From Flavipsychrobacter sp. (GTDB lineage: Bacteria > Bacteroidota > Bacteroidia > Chitinophagales > Chitinophagaceae), in contig JARLGY010000056.1 in assembly GCA_031292525.1 (NCBI GenBank), forward strand, positions 1 through 45,749: DNA of 45,749 bases, given 5' to 3'. The notes beneath the pieces were generated by a model that was given only the letters and a program-made list of their open reading frames with translations, made no database searches and was not told the DNA's origin. The position numbers were made by a program, and so were the translations under genes. Below are positions 1 to 8,633 of the stretch, piece by piece. Position 1 is the stretch's first letter. The number at the start of each line of letters is the position of its first letter.

Positions 1-2127
1 GTTAAATGTACCTGTGAGCGTGAGGACCTGTGTGCCAGGGGCAACACTTGCACCTGTACTCAGGTCTAGTGTACCACCTGCTTGTACAAAATTATTAAGG
101 GTATCATTATATGCTTGTGTACTTGCCAATGCCCATGTACCAGTACCCGTTGAAGTTATATTAAAAGTATCTGCAACATTGAGATGTACACCATTCCAGT
201 TACAAACGGATGTTTGATTGTAGGCATTATACACAAAATTTTGGAAATTCTGATTAAGGCTAGTGGCAGTAGGACCAACAGCAGAAGTGGTATAACCTGA
301 AATAAGAACTGTAGAACCAGGATTCCAGGTAGCAGGGTAAACAATGAAACCACCTACTGAGGTGTATTCATTATTAAAAGTACCATTCATAATAAGTGAT
401 GATGCAGAAGGAACTACAAAAGGATATATATCCATAGTACCGCCTGCTGCAAGCTGACCCTGAGCACCAACTGTAGCCACAGAGTTACTAAAATCAACAA
501 CGTTCAGTCCATTGTTATTATCTAATTCAAGGGTACCCTCAATATCAGGCAAACTTCCTGCACCAAAATTCAGCGTAATGCCGCCATCACCATCCAGTAT
601 AAGAGCTGACCCTACAGCAATATCTACACCTGTAGCGTTAGCTACGCCATTTACGTTAGTAGTAAGTATGCCGGGATTGATAGACTGTAAATGCACTTGT
701 GTATTGTTAGCTACGCTTAAGCGGCCTATACCCTGTGTATATATTGGTCCATCGGTAGGCGCACCGGTCACAGTATCAGAAATACCATTATTAAACACGA
801 GGATATCTGTAGGATCTGGCACCAGGCGTGCGGGAGTCCAGTTGGCAGAGTTTGTAAAAGATGCCGACACAATTCTGTTCCAGGTATATATATTAGTGCT
901 ACCGGTTGTTATGATACCTATAAGAGGAGTAGGTACATAATACGTAATGGAGCAAGCACTACCGCTGGAATAAGGGAAAATAGTATAAGTATATGCAGTA
1001 CCAGGAGTAAGACCAGGATCTGTAAATGAAGTTCCACTACTGTCTGCAACCACAATACCATTGGCACCAAATACATTACCCACATTATAAGTAGTGCCGT
1101 TCACCGGAGCACCTAACAATGGCCCTATAGACCGTACAACAACATAACCACTTGGTGGGTTAGCCGGCGCTGTAAAGCTGCCATTTACGATAGATGCACT
1201 GGTACTGAAAACAAGATTTGTAGGAGCCTGGGTGGAAAGTGGTGTTACACAAGGTGGTATATATGTAACGGCAAAATCGTCCAGGTCTATATCACCGCCA
1301 ATCTCATAGCTTAGATCGTTGGTAGAAGGAGTAGCCCTAAAGATAATATATACATTGCTATTTGTGTAATAGCTTGCGGGTAAAGTGTACTGAAATTGTG
1401 TCCACATAGGGCTGCCGTATTGATCTGCAGGCAAAGTAAACTTTGGATCGGCCCAAGGGTAAATAGAATCGATAAGTGTACCGCCGGTTGAGGTGGGCGA
1501 TGAATTAATATAAACCTTTACCTGCTCGGTATAATCAGGGTTTTCAAACGCAGTCTGCAAAAAGAATGATAGTCTTATTGTGCCTACTCCATTATAAGGG
1601 GCGTAAGCCGCGTTTAAATCTAATGCCGGAGAAGCAAATTCGCCAAAATACCCAAAGCGTGAACCCGCATTTACATCGTTATACCCATTTTCTGCTGCAG
1701 CGTAAACCATAAACCCTTCGTCATCGCAATTACTATTAGCCTGCCCATTACTTAACGGTGTTGGATTAGGAAAAAAATACTCGTATTGGGTCCCATAGGG
1801 ACCACTCGACAGGGAACAACAGCCAAAGGGTTCATAGTAACTAAATGGGCTAGATGTGGGGTAGGGAGGGCATTCAGCGTAGTATGAGGTACCGTTTACA
1901 GTACCGTATCCCGCTAAATTGTTCTGAAACCAAACCGGATAACCATTATTACGATAGGTAGCATCATCGAATAAATAACTGAATACATTATTTGTCCAGC
2001 CGGCGGGTATAGACTGGAAGTAAGACACAGAATCAAAGTTTTGAGAATAGATGACCTGGGCATTACTGTGTGGGGAAATACCTGACAGGGCAGCCAGGAA
2101 CAATACTAGAATTAGCAGTTTTTTCAT
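1..2127 (-). CDS. Secreted multidomain surface protein, choice-of-anchor J-like plus FN3 plus beta-solenoid (partial, C-terminus off window)
   Basis: The frame is open from the ATG at 2127 to the window edge (709 codons, no stop), so the C-terminus is missing. The N-terminus is a typical signal peptide (MKKLLILVLFLAALSG, cleavage probably after SNA, about residue 23). Residues about 25-290 resemble the choice-of-anchor J / cleaved-adhesin type of beta-sandwich: they begin VIYSQNFDSV and end near GGDIDLDDFAV. Residues about 292-395 look like a fibronectin type III domain (TPLSTQAPTNLVF to TYTIFPYSSG). From about residue 400 the sequence is rich in Gly, Asn and Thr, with NWTPARLVPDPTDILVFNN and strand-turn repeats, as in secreted beta-solenoid proteins of Bacteroidota. 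It is probably exported, and perhaps anchored by a T9SS tail beyond the window. The function is unknown; adhesion or polymer binding is an inference. Confidence 0.8.
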   Translation of the reverse strand, partial: MKKLLILVLFLAALSGISPHSNAQVIYSQNFDSVSYFQSIPAGWTNNVFSYLFDDATYRNNGYPVWFQNNLAGYGTVNGTSYYAECPPYPTSSPFSYYEPFGCCSLSSGPYGTQYEYFFPNPTPLSNGQANSNCDDEGFMVYAAAENGYNDVNAGSRFGYFGEFASPALDLNAAYAPYNGVGTIRLSFFLQTAFENPDYTEQVKVYINSSPTSTGGTLIDSIYPWADPKFTLPADQYGSPMWTQFQYTLPASYYTNSNVYIIFRATPSTNDLSYEIGGDIDLDDFAVTYIPPCVTPLSTQAPTNLVFSTSASIVNGSFTAPANPPSGYVVVRSIGPLLGAPVNGTTYNVGNVFGANGIVVADSSGTSFTDPGLTPGTAYTYTIFPYSSGSACSITYYVPTPLIGIITTGSTNIYTWNRIVSASFTNSANWTPARLVPDPTDILVFNNGISDTVTGAPTDGPIYTQGIGRLSVANNTQVHLQSINPGILTTNVNGVANATGVDIAVGSALILDGDGGITLNFGAGSLPDIEGTLELDNNNGLNVVDFSNSVATVGAQGQLAAGGTMDIYPFVVPSASSLIMNGTFNNEYTSVGGFIVYPATWNPGSTVLISGYTTSAVGPTATSLNQNFQNFVYNAYNQTSVCNWNGVHLNVADTFNITSTGTGTWALASTQAYNDTLNNFVQAGGTLDLSTGASVAPGTQVLTLTGTFN

Positions 2128-2176
2128 AGTGGTTGATTTATGGTTGAAATATTGCAAGAAAAGGTTTTCTTATCAG

Positions 2177-2206
2177 CAAAAATAAGAATTCGCATTAAAT
2201 ACAAAA
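2177..2206 (-). promoter_or_regulatory. Candidate Bacteroidota promoter for the secreted protein at 1-2127
   Basis: On the minus strand the -7-like box TATTTTTG lies at 2184-2177, matching TAnnTTTG. A TTTTG box lies at 2206-2202, 17 bases upstream. The inferred start would give a leader of roughly 40 bases before the ATG at 2127. This is a motif match only, in AT-rich DNA. Confidence 0.4.
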
Positions 2207-2273
2207 ATTATTTATAGCGGTTTAATACCTTCCCTTATATCTATTGACGGCAAAAAAAAGATAAAGGTTAGAA

Positions 2274-2305
2274 ATAAGCAAATAATAATATCATTATTTG
2301 CTTAT
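2274..2305. repeat. 13-bp inverted repeat in AT-rich intergenic DNA
   Basis: ATAAGCAAATAAT at 2274-2286 is the reverse complement of 2293-2305, with a six-base loop. It lies in the 335-base gap between two minus-strand secreted-protein genes, about 120 bases past the terminator of the upstream one. It could be a second terminator or a protein site, but no clear T-run follows on either strand. The rest of the gap (2128-2462) is AT-rich, with only the promoter and terminator listed separately. Confidence 0.4.
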
Positions 2306-2395
2306 ATAACATCGATAGTTATTTTAAAAAAAATAAAGTAGAAAGTCTATCTGATTTATTTAAAAGTGCAAGACATGCAATATCAAGTAATTATA

Positions 2396-2435
2396 TAAAA
2401 AAAGAAATGGTCAGAATTAAAATTAAGGCTGACCA
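2396..2435 (-). terminator. Rho-independent terminator of the T9SS protein gene
   Basis: On the minus strand TGGTCAG (2435-2429) pairs with CTGACCA (2414-2408) across an AT-rich loop. It is followed by a T-rich run (TTTCTTTTTTT). It starts 28 bases after the stop at 2463. Confidence 0.7.
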
Positions 2436-2462
2436 CTACTTTCCTTAAACATCAAATATTAT

Positions 2463-3653
2463 TTATCTTATTTCAACAGATTTGACGCTTATCTGCTTGC
2501 CATTGCTATATAATTGCATGTAGTATATCCCGCTGGCTATTGTTGAAGGAACATTTATCGAAACCTGACCGGCAGTTGATATACTACCTTTGAGTATTTC
2601 CCGCCCTGCAATATTTACCATGCGATATGTAGTACCAGATAAATTTGCAGGTACATTCATTGTAAACATATGGTTAACTACGGGATTAGGGTAGATGTCA
2701 ATATCATTCTGTGAGGTGACAACCGGCACATTTGTATATAACGGAAGACGCTGGGTATGTACATAGGTGTGTGTTATGTTCTGGGGGCTGAACGTGTTAT
2801 CAGCAAAAAATACATCTACCAACGGGGTTGTTTCACCTGCACGATAATATTTATAATCGTAAGTACTGGTTACTTGTCCTTGCGTTAGGCCAAATTGTTG
2901 AAGCACATTGGCAGTGAAAGGTGTAGTCCCCTCAAAAAAACTATCTACCTGCTGGTAAATAACCTTTACCTCTATCACAGATCTGAAGTCAGATTTTTTA
3001 CCAGCCGCAGTGTTTACCTGCACAGTTCCAACCCCTATCACAGTATCTTTTTCTGTAACATAAGATTTATAAGTGCATGCAGCATGTGTTAGGCTGCCAG
3101 CTGCATAATTGAGCAGAAAGGCTGTAGATACACTAAATGACGAAGACCATATAGAATTGTATGTAGCAGGGAAATATATTTTTGTATATGGGGCTGAATA
3201 TAGGTTCACTTGTTGAGGAAATATGATACTATCTGTAAGACCACCTGTTGCAGCTGCTAAGGAGTAGCCTTTACCGTCCAGCTTTTCACCAAATTTCAAA
3301 ATTCCGTTAGGTAGTATATTGTATAGCGAGCGTACGTCGAAATATAACAATGGCTCTTTTATAGGATGTATGCCAAACTCCTGATAACTATAATTTGGGT
3401 ATGCAAGGTGCAATGCAAATGATGTATCGACATAATAATAACTAAGGCCTGTAAAATCCCAAGCCAAGTTGGCACCAGGACCAATGTTTGATGGGATGCC
3501 AGCTGAGCTATAGCTCGTGCTTACACTATCCGCGCTACTTTGGGTACCAGAAAAAACATTGGCAGTAAAGTCATTTTGGCTAAGACTGAATTGTGCAGTC
3601 GCAGACCAGGTAAATAGAAAAATGGCGGCGAGAAAGAGTATAGTTGTTTTCAT
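2463..3653 (-). CDS. Secreted protein with T9SS type A sorting domain
   Basis: This is a 396-residue protein when started at the ATG at 3653. That start gives a clean signal peptide (MKTTILFLAAIFLFTWSATA, then QFS). An upstream ATG at 3692 would add a charged 13-residue tail ahead of the signal peptide and is less likely. The last ~75 residues are a T9SS type A C-terminal domain: they contain DIYPNPVVN, MVNIAGREI, SGIYYMQLYSNG and the basic end VKSVEIR. The middle is a beta-rich region rich in Tyr, Ser and Thr that I cannot assign. By family knowledge it is exported by Sec, moved by the type IX machinery and released or anchored to surface polysaccharide. It is transcribed alone, diverging from metH, with its own terminator. 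Confidence 0.85.
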   Translation of the reverse strand: MKTTILFLAAIFLFTWSATAQFSLSQNDFTANVFSGTQSSADSVSTSYSSAGIPSNIGPGANLAWDFTGLSYYYVDTSFALHLAYPNYSYQEFGIHPIKEPLLYFDVRSLYNILPNGILKFGEKLDGKGYSLAAATGGLTDSIIFPQQVNLYSAPYTKIYFPATYNSIWSSSFSVSTAFLLNYAAGSLTHAACTYKSYVTEKDTVIGVGTVQVNTAAGKKSDFRSVIEVKVIYQQVDSFFEGTTPFTANVLQQFGLTQGQVTSTYDYKYYRAGETTPLVDVFFADNTFSPQNITHTYVHTQRLPLYTNVPVVTSQNDIDIYPNPVVNHMFTMNVPANLSGTTYRMVNIAGREILKGSISTAGQVSINVPSTIASGIYYMQLYSNGKQISVKSVEIR

Positions 3654-3741
3654 AAGAAATTTTGAATATTCTGTAAATATATAAATTATCAATAAACATT
3701 TTAGTGTTTGTATTAAAACATATTATTTCTTGAACAATGGT

Positions 3742-3796
3742 ACCTTTAAAGATAATTTCAGAGAAAGGTCTTTCATTTTATTTGAAATGGGGACCT
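3742..3796. promoter_or_regulatory. Overlapping inverted repeats upstream of metH
   Basis: ACCTTT (3742-3747) is complementary to AAAGGT (3764-3769). The overlapping AGGTCTTTCA (3766-3775) pairs with TGAAA (3783-3787) and GACCT (3792-3796) across a TGGG bulge. The two hairpins share bases, so they exclude each other. The region lies between the divergent T9SS-protein gene and metH. It could be an operator or a folded leader; no known riboswitch consensus was recognised. Confidence 0.35.
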
Positions 3797-3824
3797 GTTT
3801 CCGTGATTACTATAATTTAGTTTT

Positions 3825-3832
3825 TACATTTG
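3825..3832 (+). promoter_or_regulatory. Candidate -7 promoter box of metH
   Basis: TACATTTG matches the Bacteroidota -7 box TAnnTTTG and sits 21 bases before the chosen ATG at 3854, leaving a leader of about 15 bases. No clear -33 TTTG is seen at the usual distance. Confidence 0.4.
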
Positions 3833-3853
3833 CATAATTTTTCATGTTGATTG

Positions 3854-6556
3854 ATGTCTGAAATACACCCATTTCTCCGCCTGAGTGGCTTGGAGCCTCT
3901 CATAGTTCGCCCGGAAACAAATTTTATTAATGTTGGAGAACGTACCAATGTTACAGGGTCTAAAAAATTTGCTCGCCTTATAAAGGAAAACAAGTATGAA
4001 GAAGCCCTATCTGTTGCAAGGCAGCAGGTAGAAAGCGGCGCGCAGATATTGGATATAAATATGGATGACGCCCTCCTTGATGGCGTTCAGGCCATGACTA
4101 CCTATCTAAACCTGCTGCAGGCTGAACCAGATATAGCCCGAATACCTATTATGCTCGACTCATCCAAGTTCTCAATTATAGAGGCCGGGTTGAAGTGTGT
4201 GCAAGGTAAATGCATAGTAAACTCCATTTCCATGAAGGAAGGGGAGGAGAAATTTATAGAGCAGGCTATTATATGCCGCAACTATGGTGCCTCGGTTATT
4301 GTTATGGCTTTTGATGAAGTAGGCCAGGCCGATTCGCTGGAACGTAAAGTGGAGATCTGTGAGCGTGCTTATAAGATACTGACAGAACAGGTTGGCTATA
4401 AACCTCAAGATATCATTTTTGACCCGAACATATTTGCTATTGCAACCGGTATAGAAGAGCACAATAACTATGGCGTTGACTTTATAGAAGCTACCAGGAT
4501 CATAAACCAGAAAATGCCGCTTACTAAGGTGAGCGGTGGTGTGAGTAATGTCTCTTTCTCCTTCAGGGGAAATGATGTTGTACGTGAGGCCATGCATAGT
4601 GTTTTCTTGCTCCACGCAATAAAGGCAGGTATGGATATGGGCATAGTAAATGCCGGACAATTGCAGGTTTACGATGAAATAGAACCTAAGCTAAGGGAGC
4701 TGTGTGAAGATGTGATACTGAACAAAAGACCCGATGCTACAGAGCGGCTGGTAACCTTTGCAGAAACAGTACAGGCAAAAGGGAAGGAAGAAAAGAAAGA
4801 CGACCTGTGGCGTGGAACCAGTGTTGAAGAAAGGCTGCGTCATGCACTGGTAAATGGCATTACCGACTTTATAGACCAGGATACTGAAGAGGCACGCCAG
4901 AAATATCCTAAACCCCTTGATGTGATAGAGGGGCCATTAATGGATGGAATGAATGTGGTAGGCGACCTGTTTGGCAGTGGTAAAATGTTTCTGCCGCAGG
5001 TGGTGAAAAGCGCACGCGTGATGAAGAAAAGCGTAGCTGTACTTACACCCTATATAGAAGCTGAAAAAGAACTTCGCCGCCAGGCCCACATTACTGCCGG
5101 TACTATAAATGAAGAGACCGCTGGCGCTGCCAAAATATTAATGGCCACTGTAAAGGGAGACGTGCATGATATAGGCAAGAACATTGTAGGTGTAGTTTTG
5201 GGCTGTAATGGCTACGATATTATAGACCTTGGCGTAATGGTGTCTGCCGACAAAATACTGGAAACTGCGCAACGCGAAAAGGTTGATATTATAGGACTGA
5301 GCGGCCTTATAACCCCCAGCCTGGATGAAATGGTGCATGTAGCCAAGGAAATGAAGCGCCGTGGGATGACGCAGCCTTTGTTGATAGGTGGTGCAACAAC
5401 ATCGCGTATGCATACTGCGGTGAAGATAGCACCAGAGTATAACGAAGGCGTAGTCTATGTGCTGGATGCCAGCCGTAGCGTTACCGTAGCCGGCAACCTG
5501 CTGAACAAAGAACAAAAGGAAGGTTACCTGCACAATATAAAAGATGAATATAGTAAGCTACGCGACGACTTTGCAAACAAACGTTCTGCCAAAGCATACA
5601 TTACTCTTGAAGAGGCGCAGAATAACCCCGTTGATATAAACTGGATAGACTACCAGCCACCCGTACCTACATTTACAGGGGTGAAGGTCTTTGCGGAATA
5701 TGATATTGCTGAAATACGTCAGTACATAGACTGGGGGCCATTTTTCATAACATGGGAAATGCGCGGCAAGTTTCCAGATATACTTACAGATGCACATGCC
5801 GGTGCTGAAGCAACCCGGTTGTATAATGATGCAAACGCATTGCTGGACAAAATAATTGCAGAAAAGTGGCTTACAGCAAACGGGGTGATCGGCTTTTGGG
5901 AAACACTGAGAACCGCACCCGATACCATTGAGCTGAAAGATGAGCATGGACATGTGATCAAGACGCTGGAGTTCCTGAGGCAGCAGATAAAAAAAGCAGC
6001 AGGCCAGCCCAACTTCTCCCTGGCAGATTTCATAATGCCCGGCAAGAAAGACTACATGGGTGCATTTGCAGTTAGCATACATGGCATAGAACCACATCTG
6101 CAGGCGTTTGCAGATAACCTTGACGATTACAATAAGATATTGCTGCAAGCCATAGCAGACCGCCTGGCTGAAGCGTTTGCAGAAGTGCTGCATCTACGCG
6201 TGCGCAAGGAGCTGTGGGGGTATGATAAGGAAGAACAGATGCCTATATCTGAACTGGTGAAAGAAAAATACCGTGGCATAAGGCCTGCACCTGGCTATCC
6301 TGCATGCCCTGACCACACTGAGAAAATAAAATTGTTCGACCTGCTGGATGCTACGGGCAATGCAGGTATCATCCTTACTGAATCGCTGGCTATGTATCCC
6401 GGGGCTTCCGTTTGTGGTTGGTACTTTAGTCACCCACATAGTTCTTATTTCGGCATCAACAATATACTGGAAGACCAACTAATTGACTATACCCGCCGCA
6501 AAGGCATGGACCCTGAAGAAATGAAAAAATGGCTTTCACCAATACTAGACGCCTGA
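3854..6556 (+). CDS. metH: Cobalamin-dependent methionine synthase, pterin/B12/AdoMet part (no homocysteine domain)
   Basis: The 900-residue protein starts directly at the methyltetrahydrofolate (pterin)-binding domain ([20 protein letters not shown], residues ~22-41). Then come the four-helix cap (about 320-410), the B12 domain with DVHDIGKN (His438 as the lower axial ligand) and the AdoMet reactivation domain (about 575-900) with [12 protein letters not shown] from Arg810. It transfers a methyl group from methyl-THF to cob(I)alamin and then to homocysteine. Full MetH is about 1,200 residues, so the ~330-residue N-terminal homocysteine/zinc module is absent. No such module lies just upstream, where an opposite-strand gene begins. 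Split MetH genes are known in Bacteroidota. The ATG at 3854 is preferred over an in-frame TTG at 3851. The next gene starts one base after the stop. Confidence 0.95.
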   Translation: MSEIHPFLRLSGLEPLIVRPETNFINVGERTNVTGSKKFARLIKENKYEEALSVARQQVESGAQILDINMDDALLDGVQAMTTYLNLLQAEPDIARIPIMLDSSKFSIIEAGLKCVQGKCIVNSISMKEGEEKFIEQAIICRNYGASVIVMAFDEVGQADSLERKVEICERAYKILTEQVGYKPQDIIFDPNIFAIATGIEEHNNYGVDFIEATRIINQKMPLTKVSGGVSNVSFSFRGNDVVREAMHSVFLLHAIKAGMDMGIVNAGQLQVYDEIEPKLRELCEDVILNKRPDATERLVTFAETVQAKGKEEKKDDLWRGTSVEERLRHALVNGITDFIDQDTEEARQKYPKPLDVIEGPLMDGMNVVGDLFGSGKMFLPQVVKSARVMKKSVAVLTPYIEAEKELRRQAHITAGTINEETAGAAKILMATVKGDVHDIGKNIVGVVLGCNGYDIIDLGVMVSADKILETAQREKVDIIGLSGLITPSLDEMVHVAKEMKRRGMTQPLLIGGATTSRMHTAVKIAPEYNEGVVYVLDASRSVTVAGNLLNKEQKEGYLHNIKDEYSKLRDDFANKRSAKAYITLEEAQNNPVDINWIDYQPPVPTFTGVKVFAEYDIAEIRQYIDWGPFFITWEMRGKFPDILTDAHAGAEATRLYNDANALLDKIIAEKWLTANGVIGFWETLRTAPDTIELKDEHGHVIKTLEFLRQQIKKAAGQPNFSLADFIMPGKKDYMGAFAVSIHGIEPHLQAFADNLDDYNKILLQAIADRLAEAFAEVLHLRVRKELWGYDKEEQMPISELVKEKYRGIRPAPGYPACPDHTEKIKLFDLLDATGNAGIILTESLAMYPGASVCGWYFSHPHSSYFGINNILEDQLIDYTRRKGMDPEEMKKWLSPILDA

Positions 6557-6557
6557 A

Positions 6558-7214
6558 ATGAACGACATACCGGCAACAGCTTCCAGATATCCAAAGGGGC
6601 TAACCATACTCGCAAATATTATATCGTATATTTTTCACCCAGTATTCATGCCTATTATTATGGCAGCCGGTGTTTACTTTTTATCTCCGGCCAGCTTTGC
6701 AGGCATAGATATATCCCGGTTTGGCCAATGGTTGCTGATCCTGGGTTTTCTTACTGTTTTCTTTCCGCTGTTCACTTTGTTCTTGCTTAAAAAGCTAGAC
6801 TTTATTGAAAGCATACAATTGCATACCGCCAAAGACCGCATCATACCGCTTATAGCCACTATGATATTTTACTTCTGGGCCAACATGGTATTTGGTAACA
6901 TACCCAACGTGCCTATGATATTGCACTTGGTAACGCTCAGTTCCTTCTGGGGTATTATCCTGCTTTTCCTAATCAATATTTTTTTTAAGGTAAGCATGCA
7001 TACCGCAGCAGCAGGCAGTTATGTGGGGCTGATGATAGTATTGGCTATGACTAGCCCTGTGAATATGATACTCCTGTTCTTTGCCACTGTTTTAGTAGCA
7101 GGAGCCATAGGCACCGCACGCCGCATATTGGGGGCACACGGCAGCGGAGAAATATGGCTGGGCTATGCTATAGGCATACTGGTGACACTTGCAGCCTACA
7201 TTTACCTTAAGTAA
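6558..7214 (+). CDS. PAP2-superfamily-like integral membrane protein
   Basis: This 218-residue protein has about six hydrophobic segments. Polar motifs recall the three PAP2 phosphatase signatures: KDRIIP (Lys-Arg), SMHTAAAG (Ser-x-His) and RRILGAHGSGEIWLG (Arg...His, with Glu where Asp is usual). If active it would remove phosphate from a membrane-bound substrate such as a lipid or prenyl pyrophosphate. The signatures are degenerate, so it may be a non-catalytic relative. It follows metH after one base and is probably co-transcribed, although no functional link to methionine is evident. A strong terminator follows. Confidence 0.6.
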   Translation: MNDIPATASRYPKGLTILANIISYIFHPVFMPIIMAAGVYFLSPASFAGIDISRFGQWLLILGFLTVFFPLFTLFLLKKLDFIESIQLHTAKDRIIPLIATMIFYFWANMVFGNIPNVPMILHLVTLSSFWGIILLFLINIFFKVSMHTAAAGSYVGLMIVLAMTSPVNMILLFFATVLVAGAIGTARRILGAHGSGEIWLGYAIGILVTLAAYIYLK

Positions 7215-7240
7215 GAATAGAGCTTAAATAGAGCAGTATG

Positions 7241-7289
7241 AAAATGGCTGGGATTTGTATTTAGGCAATACAAATCCCAGCCATTTTTT
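7241..7289. terminator. Bidirectional terminator between the PAP2-like gene and lysA
   Basis: A perfect 18-bp inverted repeat (AATGGCTGGGATTTGTAT at 7243-7260 with 7268-7285) has a seven-base loop. It is flanked by A-rich DNA on the left and TTTTT on the right, so it can end both converging transcripts. Confidence 0.9.
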
Positions 7290-7306
7290 ATAAGCAGATA
7301 AATGAA

Positions 7307-8521
7307 TTAAAGCACCTCTACCTGGTTGCGCAGCAGGTCTTCAAATACATCGCGACGACGTATGAGTTGCGCCTTGCCATCCTTTACCAATACTTCGGCA
7401 GGCTTTAGGCGAGAATTAAAGTTACTACTCATTTCAAACCCATATGCACCTGCATTGTGGAACAAAAGATAATCACCTTCTCTTACTTCATTGAGCACCC
7501 TATCCCATGCAAAAGTGTCTGTTTCGCAGATATTGCCTACCACAGTGTATATGCGCTCCGCACCCGTAGGGTTGGTAATATTGGTGATGCGATGATAGGC
7601 ATCGTAAAACATTGGCCTTATCAGGTGATTGAAGCCTGAATTTACACCTACAAATACTGTTGCAGTAGTTTGCTTTATTACGTTGGCCTTTGTTACAAAG
7701 TAACCACACTCACTTACCAGGTACTTACCAGGCTCAAACCAAACTTCCAGTTTGCGACCGTATTCTTTTTCAAATTCTTTTACTGCTTCAGTGAGTTTTT
7801 CACCAAGTGTATAAATATCTGTTTCCCTATCGCCTTCTTTGTAAGGCACTTTAAAGCCACTGCCAAGATCTATGAACTCAAGGCGGTCAAACTTCTGTGC
7901 TGCTTCAAACATGATCTCAAGAGCGTTGAGGAATATGTTGATGTCTTTGATCTCGCTACCGGTATGCATATGCAAGCCTTGCACATGCAGGCCTGTAGTT
8001 TTTACTACACGCTCTATATGGCGCATTTGGTGTATAGAAATACCAAATTTGCTGTCTATATGCCCTGTAGAAATTTTGTAGTTACCACCTGCTTCAATGT
8101 GTGGATTGATGCGGATACAGATGGGGTAGGTCCCCCCAAATTTCCCACCAAACTGTTCCAGTATAGATATGTTGTCTATATTGATGTTTACACCAAGCTC
8201 CTTCGCATCGCTTATTTCAGCAAAATCTACGCAGTTTGGTGTAAAGAGTATTTGTTGCGGATCAAAGCCTGCCTTCAATCCCAGCATTACTTCATTAATG
8301 CTCACGCAGTCCAGGTTGGCACCCAGGGTGTTTATATACTTCAATATATTTATGTTGGTCAGCGATTTGCACGCATAAAAAAAACGTGTGGGGTGCGCTT
8401 TAAAAGCATCCTTCAGCTTGTTGTATTGCTCTGCTATTTTTTCAGCATGATAAATATAGACCGGTGTACCAAACTCATTGGCTATGGCAATCAGTTGCTC
8501 GTAAGCAATAGTCTCAGGCAT
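7307..8521 (-). CDS. lysA: Diaminopimelate decarboxylase
   Basis: This 404-residue fold-type III PLP enzyme decarboxylates meso-diaminopimelate to L-lysine, the last step of lysine synthesis in the cytoplasm. The PLP lysine is Lys52 in FFYACKSLTN. Other family motifs are HMHTGSE, the glycine-rich DLGSGFKVPY, EPGKYLVSECG and the substrate-site Cys in ICETDTFAWDR. A C-terminal Tyr motif (NAGAYGFEMSSNFN) completes the site. Length is normal for the family. The start gives a typical short N-terminus (MPETIAYEQL). It stands alone, with terminators on both sides and a possible promoter box between the upstream terminator and the ATG. Confidence 0.95.
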   Translation of the reverse strand: MPETIAYEQLIAIANEFGTPVYIYHAEKIAEQYNKLKDAFKAHPTRFFYACKSLTNINILKYINTLGANLDCVSINEVMLGLKAGFDPQQILFTPNCVDFAEISDAKELGVNINIDNISILEQFGGKFGGTYPICIRINPHIEAGGNYKISTGHIDSKFGISIHQMRHIERVVKTTGLHVQGLHMHTGSEIKDINIFLNALEIMFEAAQKFDRLEFIDLGSGFKVPYKEGDRETDIYTLGEKLTEAVKEFEKEYGRKLEVWFEPGKYLVSECGYFVTKANVIKQTTATVFVGVNSGFNHLIRPMFYDAYHRITNITNPTGAERIYTVVGNICETDTFAWDRVLNEVREGDYLLFHNAGAYGFEMSSNFNSRLKPAEVLVKDGKAQLIRRRDVFEDLLRNQVEVL

Positions 8522-8562
8522 CTTTTTTAGTTATTGGGGAATGTAATTGAAAAAATGAAATT

Positions 8563-8570
8563 CAAAAATA
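8563..8570 (-). promoter_or_regulatory. Candidate -7 promoter box of lysA
   Basis: On the minus strand, TATTTTTG at 8570-8563 matches TAnnTTTG. It lies just past the terminator of the upstream dehydrogenase gene and 41 bases before the lysA ATG. No matching -33 box is evident. Confidence 0.35.
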
Positions 8571-8606
8571 CGAAAAGAGCGGGAGCTTTTTAAAAACTCC
8601 CGCTCT
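8571..8606 (-). terminator. Terminator of the nucleotide-sugar dehydrogenase gene
   Basis: On the minus strand AGAGCGGGAG (8606-8597) pairs with CTCCCGCTCT (8585-8576) and is followed by TTTT. It begins 27 bases after the stop at 8634. Confidence 0.8.
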
Positions 8607-8633
8607 CAGCGTGTTAGCCATTATTATGGGGAG

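Noticed and set aside
5558-6193. A 211-codon minus-strand ORF inside metH
   Set aside because: It is antisense to the well-conserved MetH AdoMet domain, and its composition (many Cys, Tyr and His) is typical of a shadow frame.
7670-8530. A 286-codon plus-strand ORF antisense to lysA
   Set aside because: It covers the lysA reading frame exactly, its translation is rich in Tyr, Cys and Phe with no recognisable motif, and lysA on the other strand is certain.
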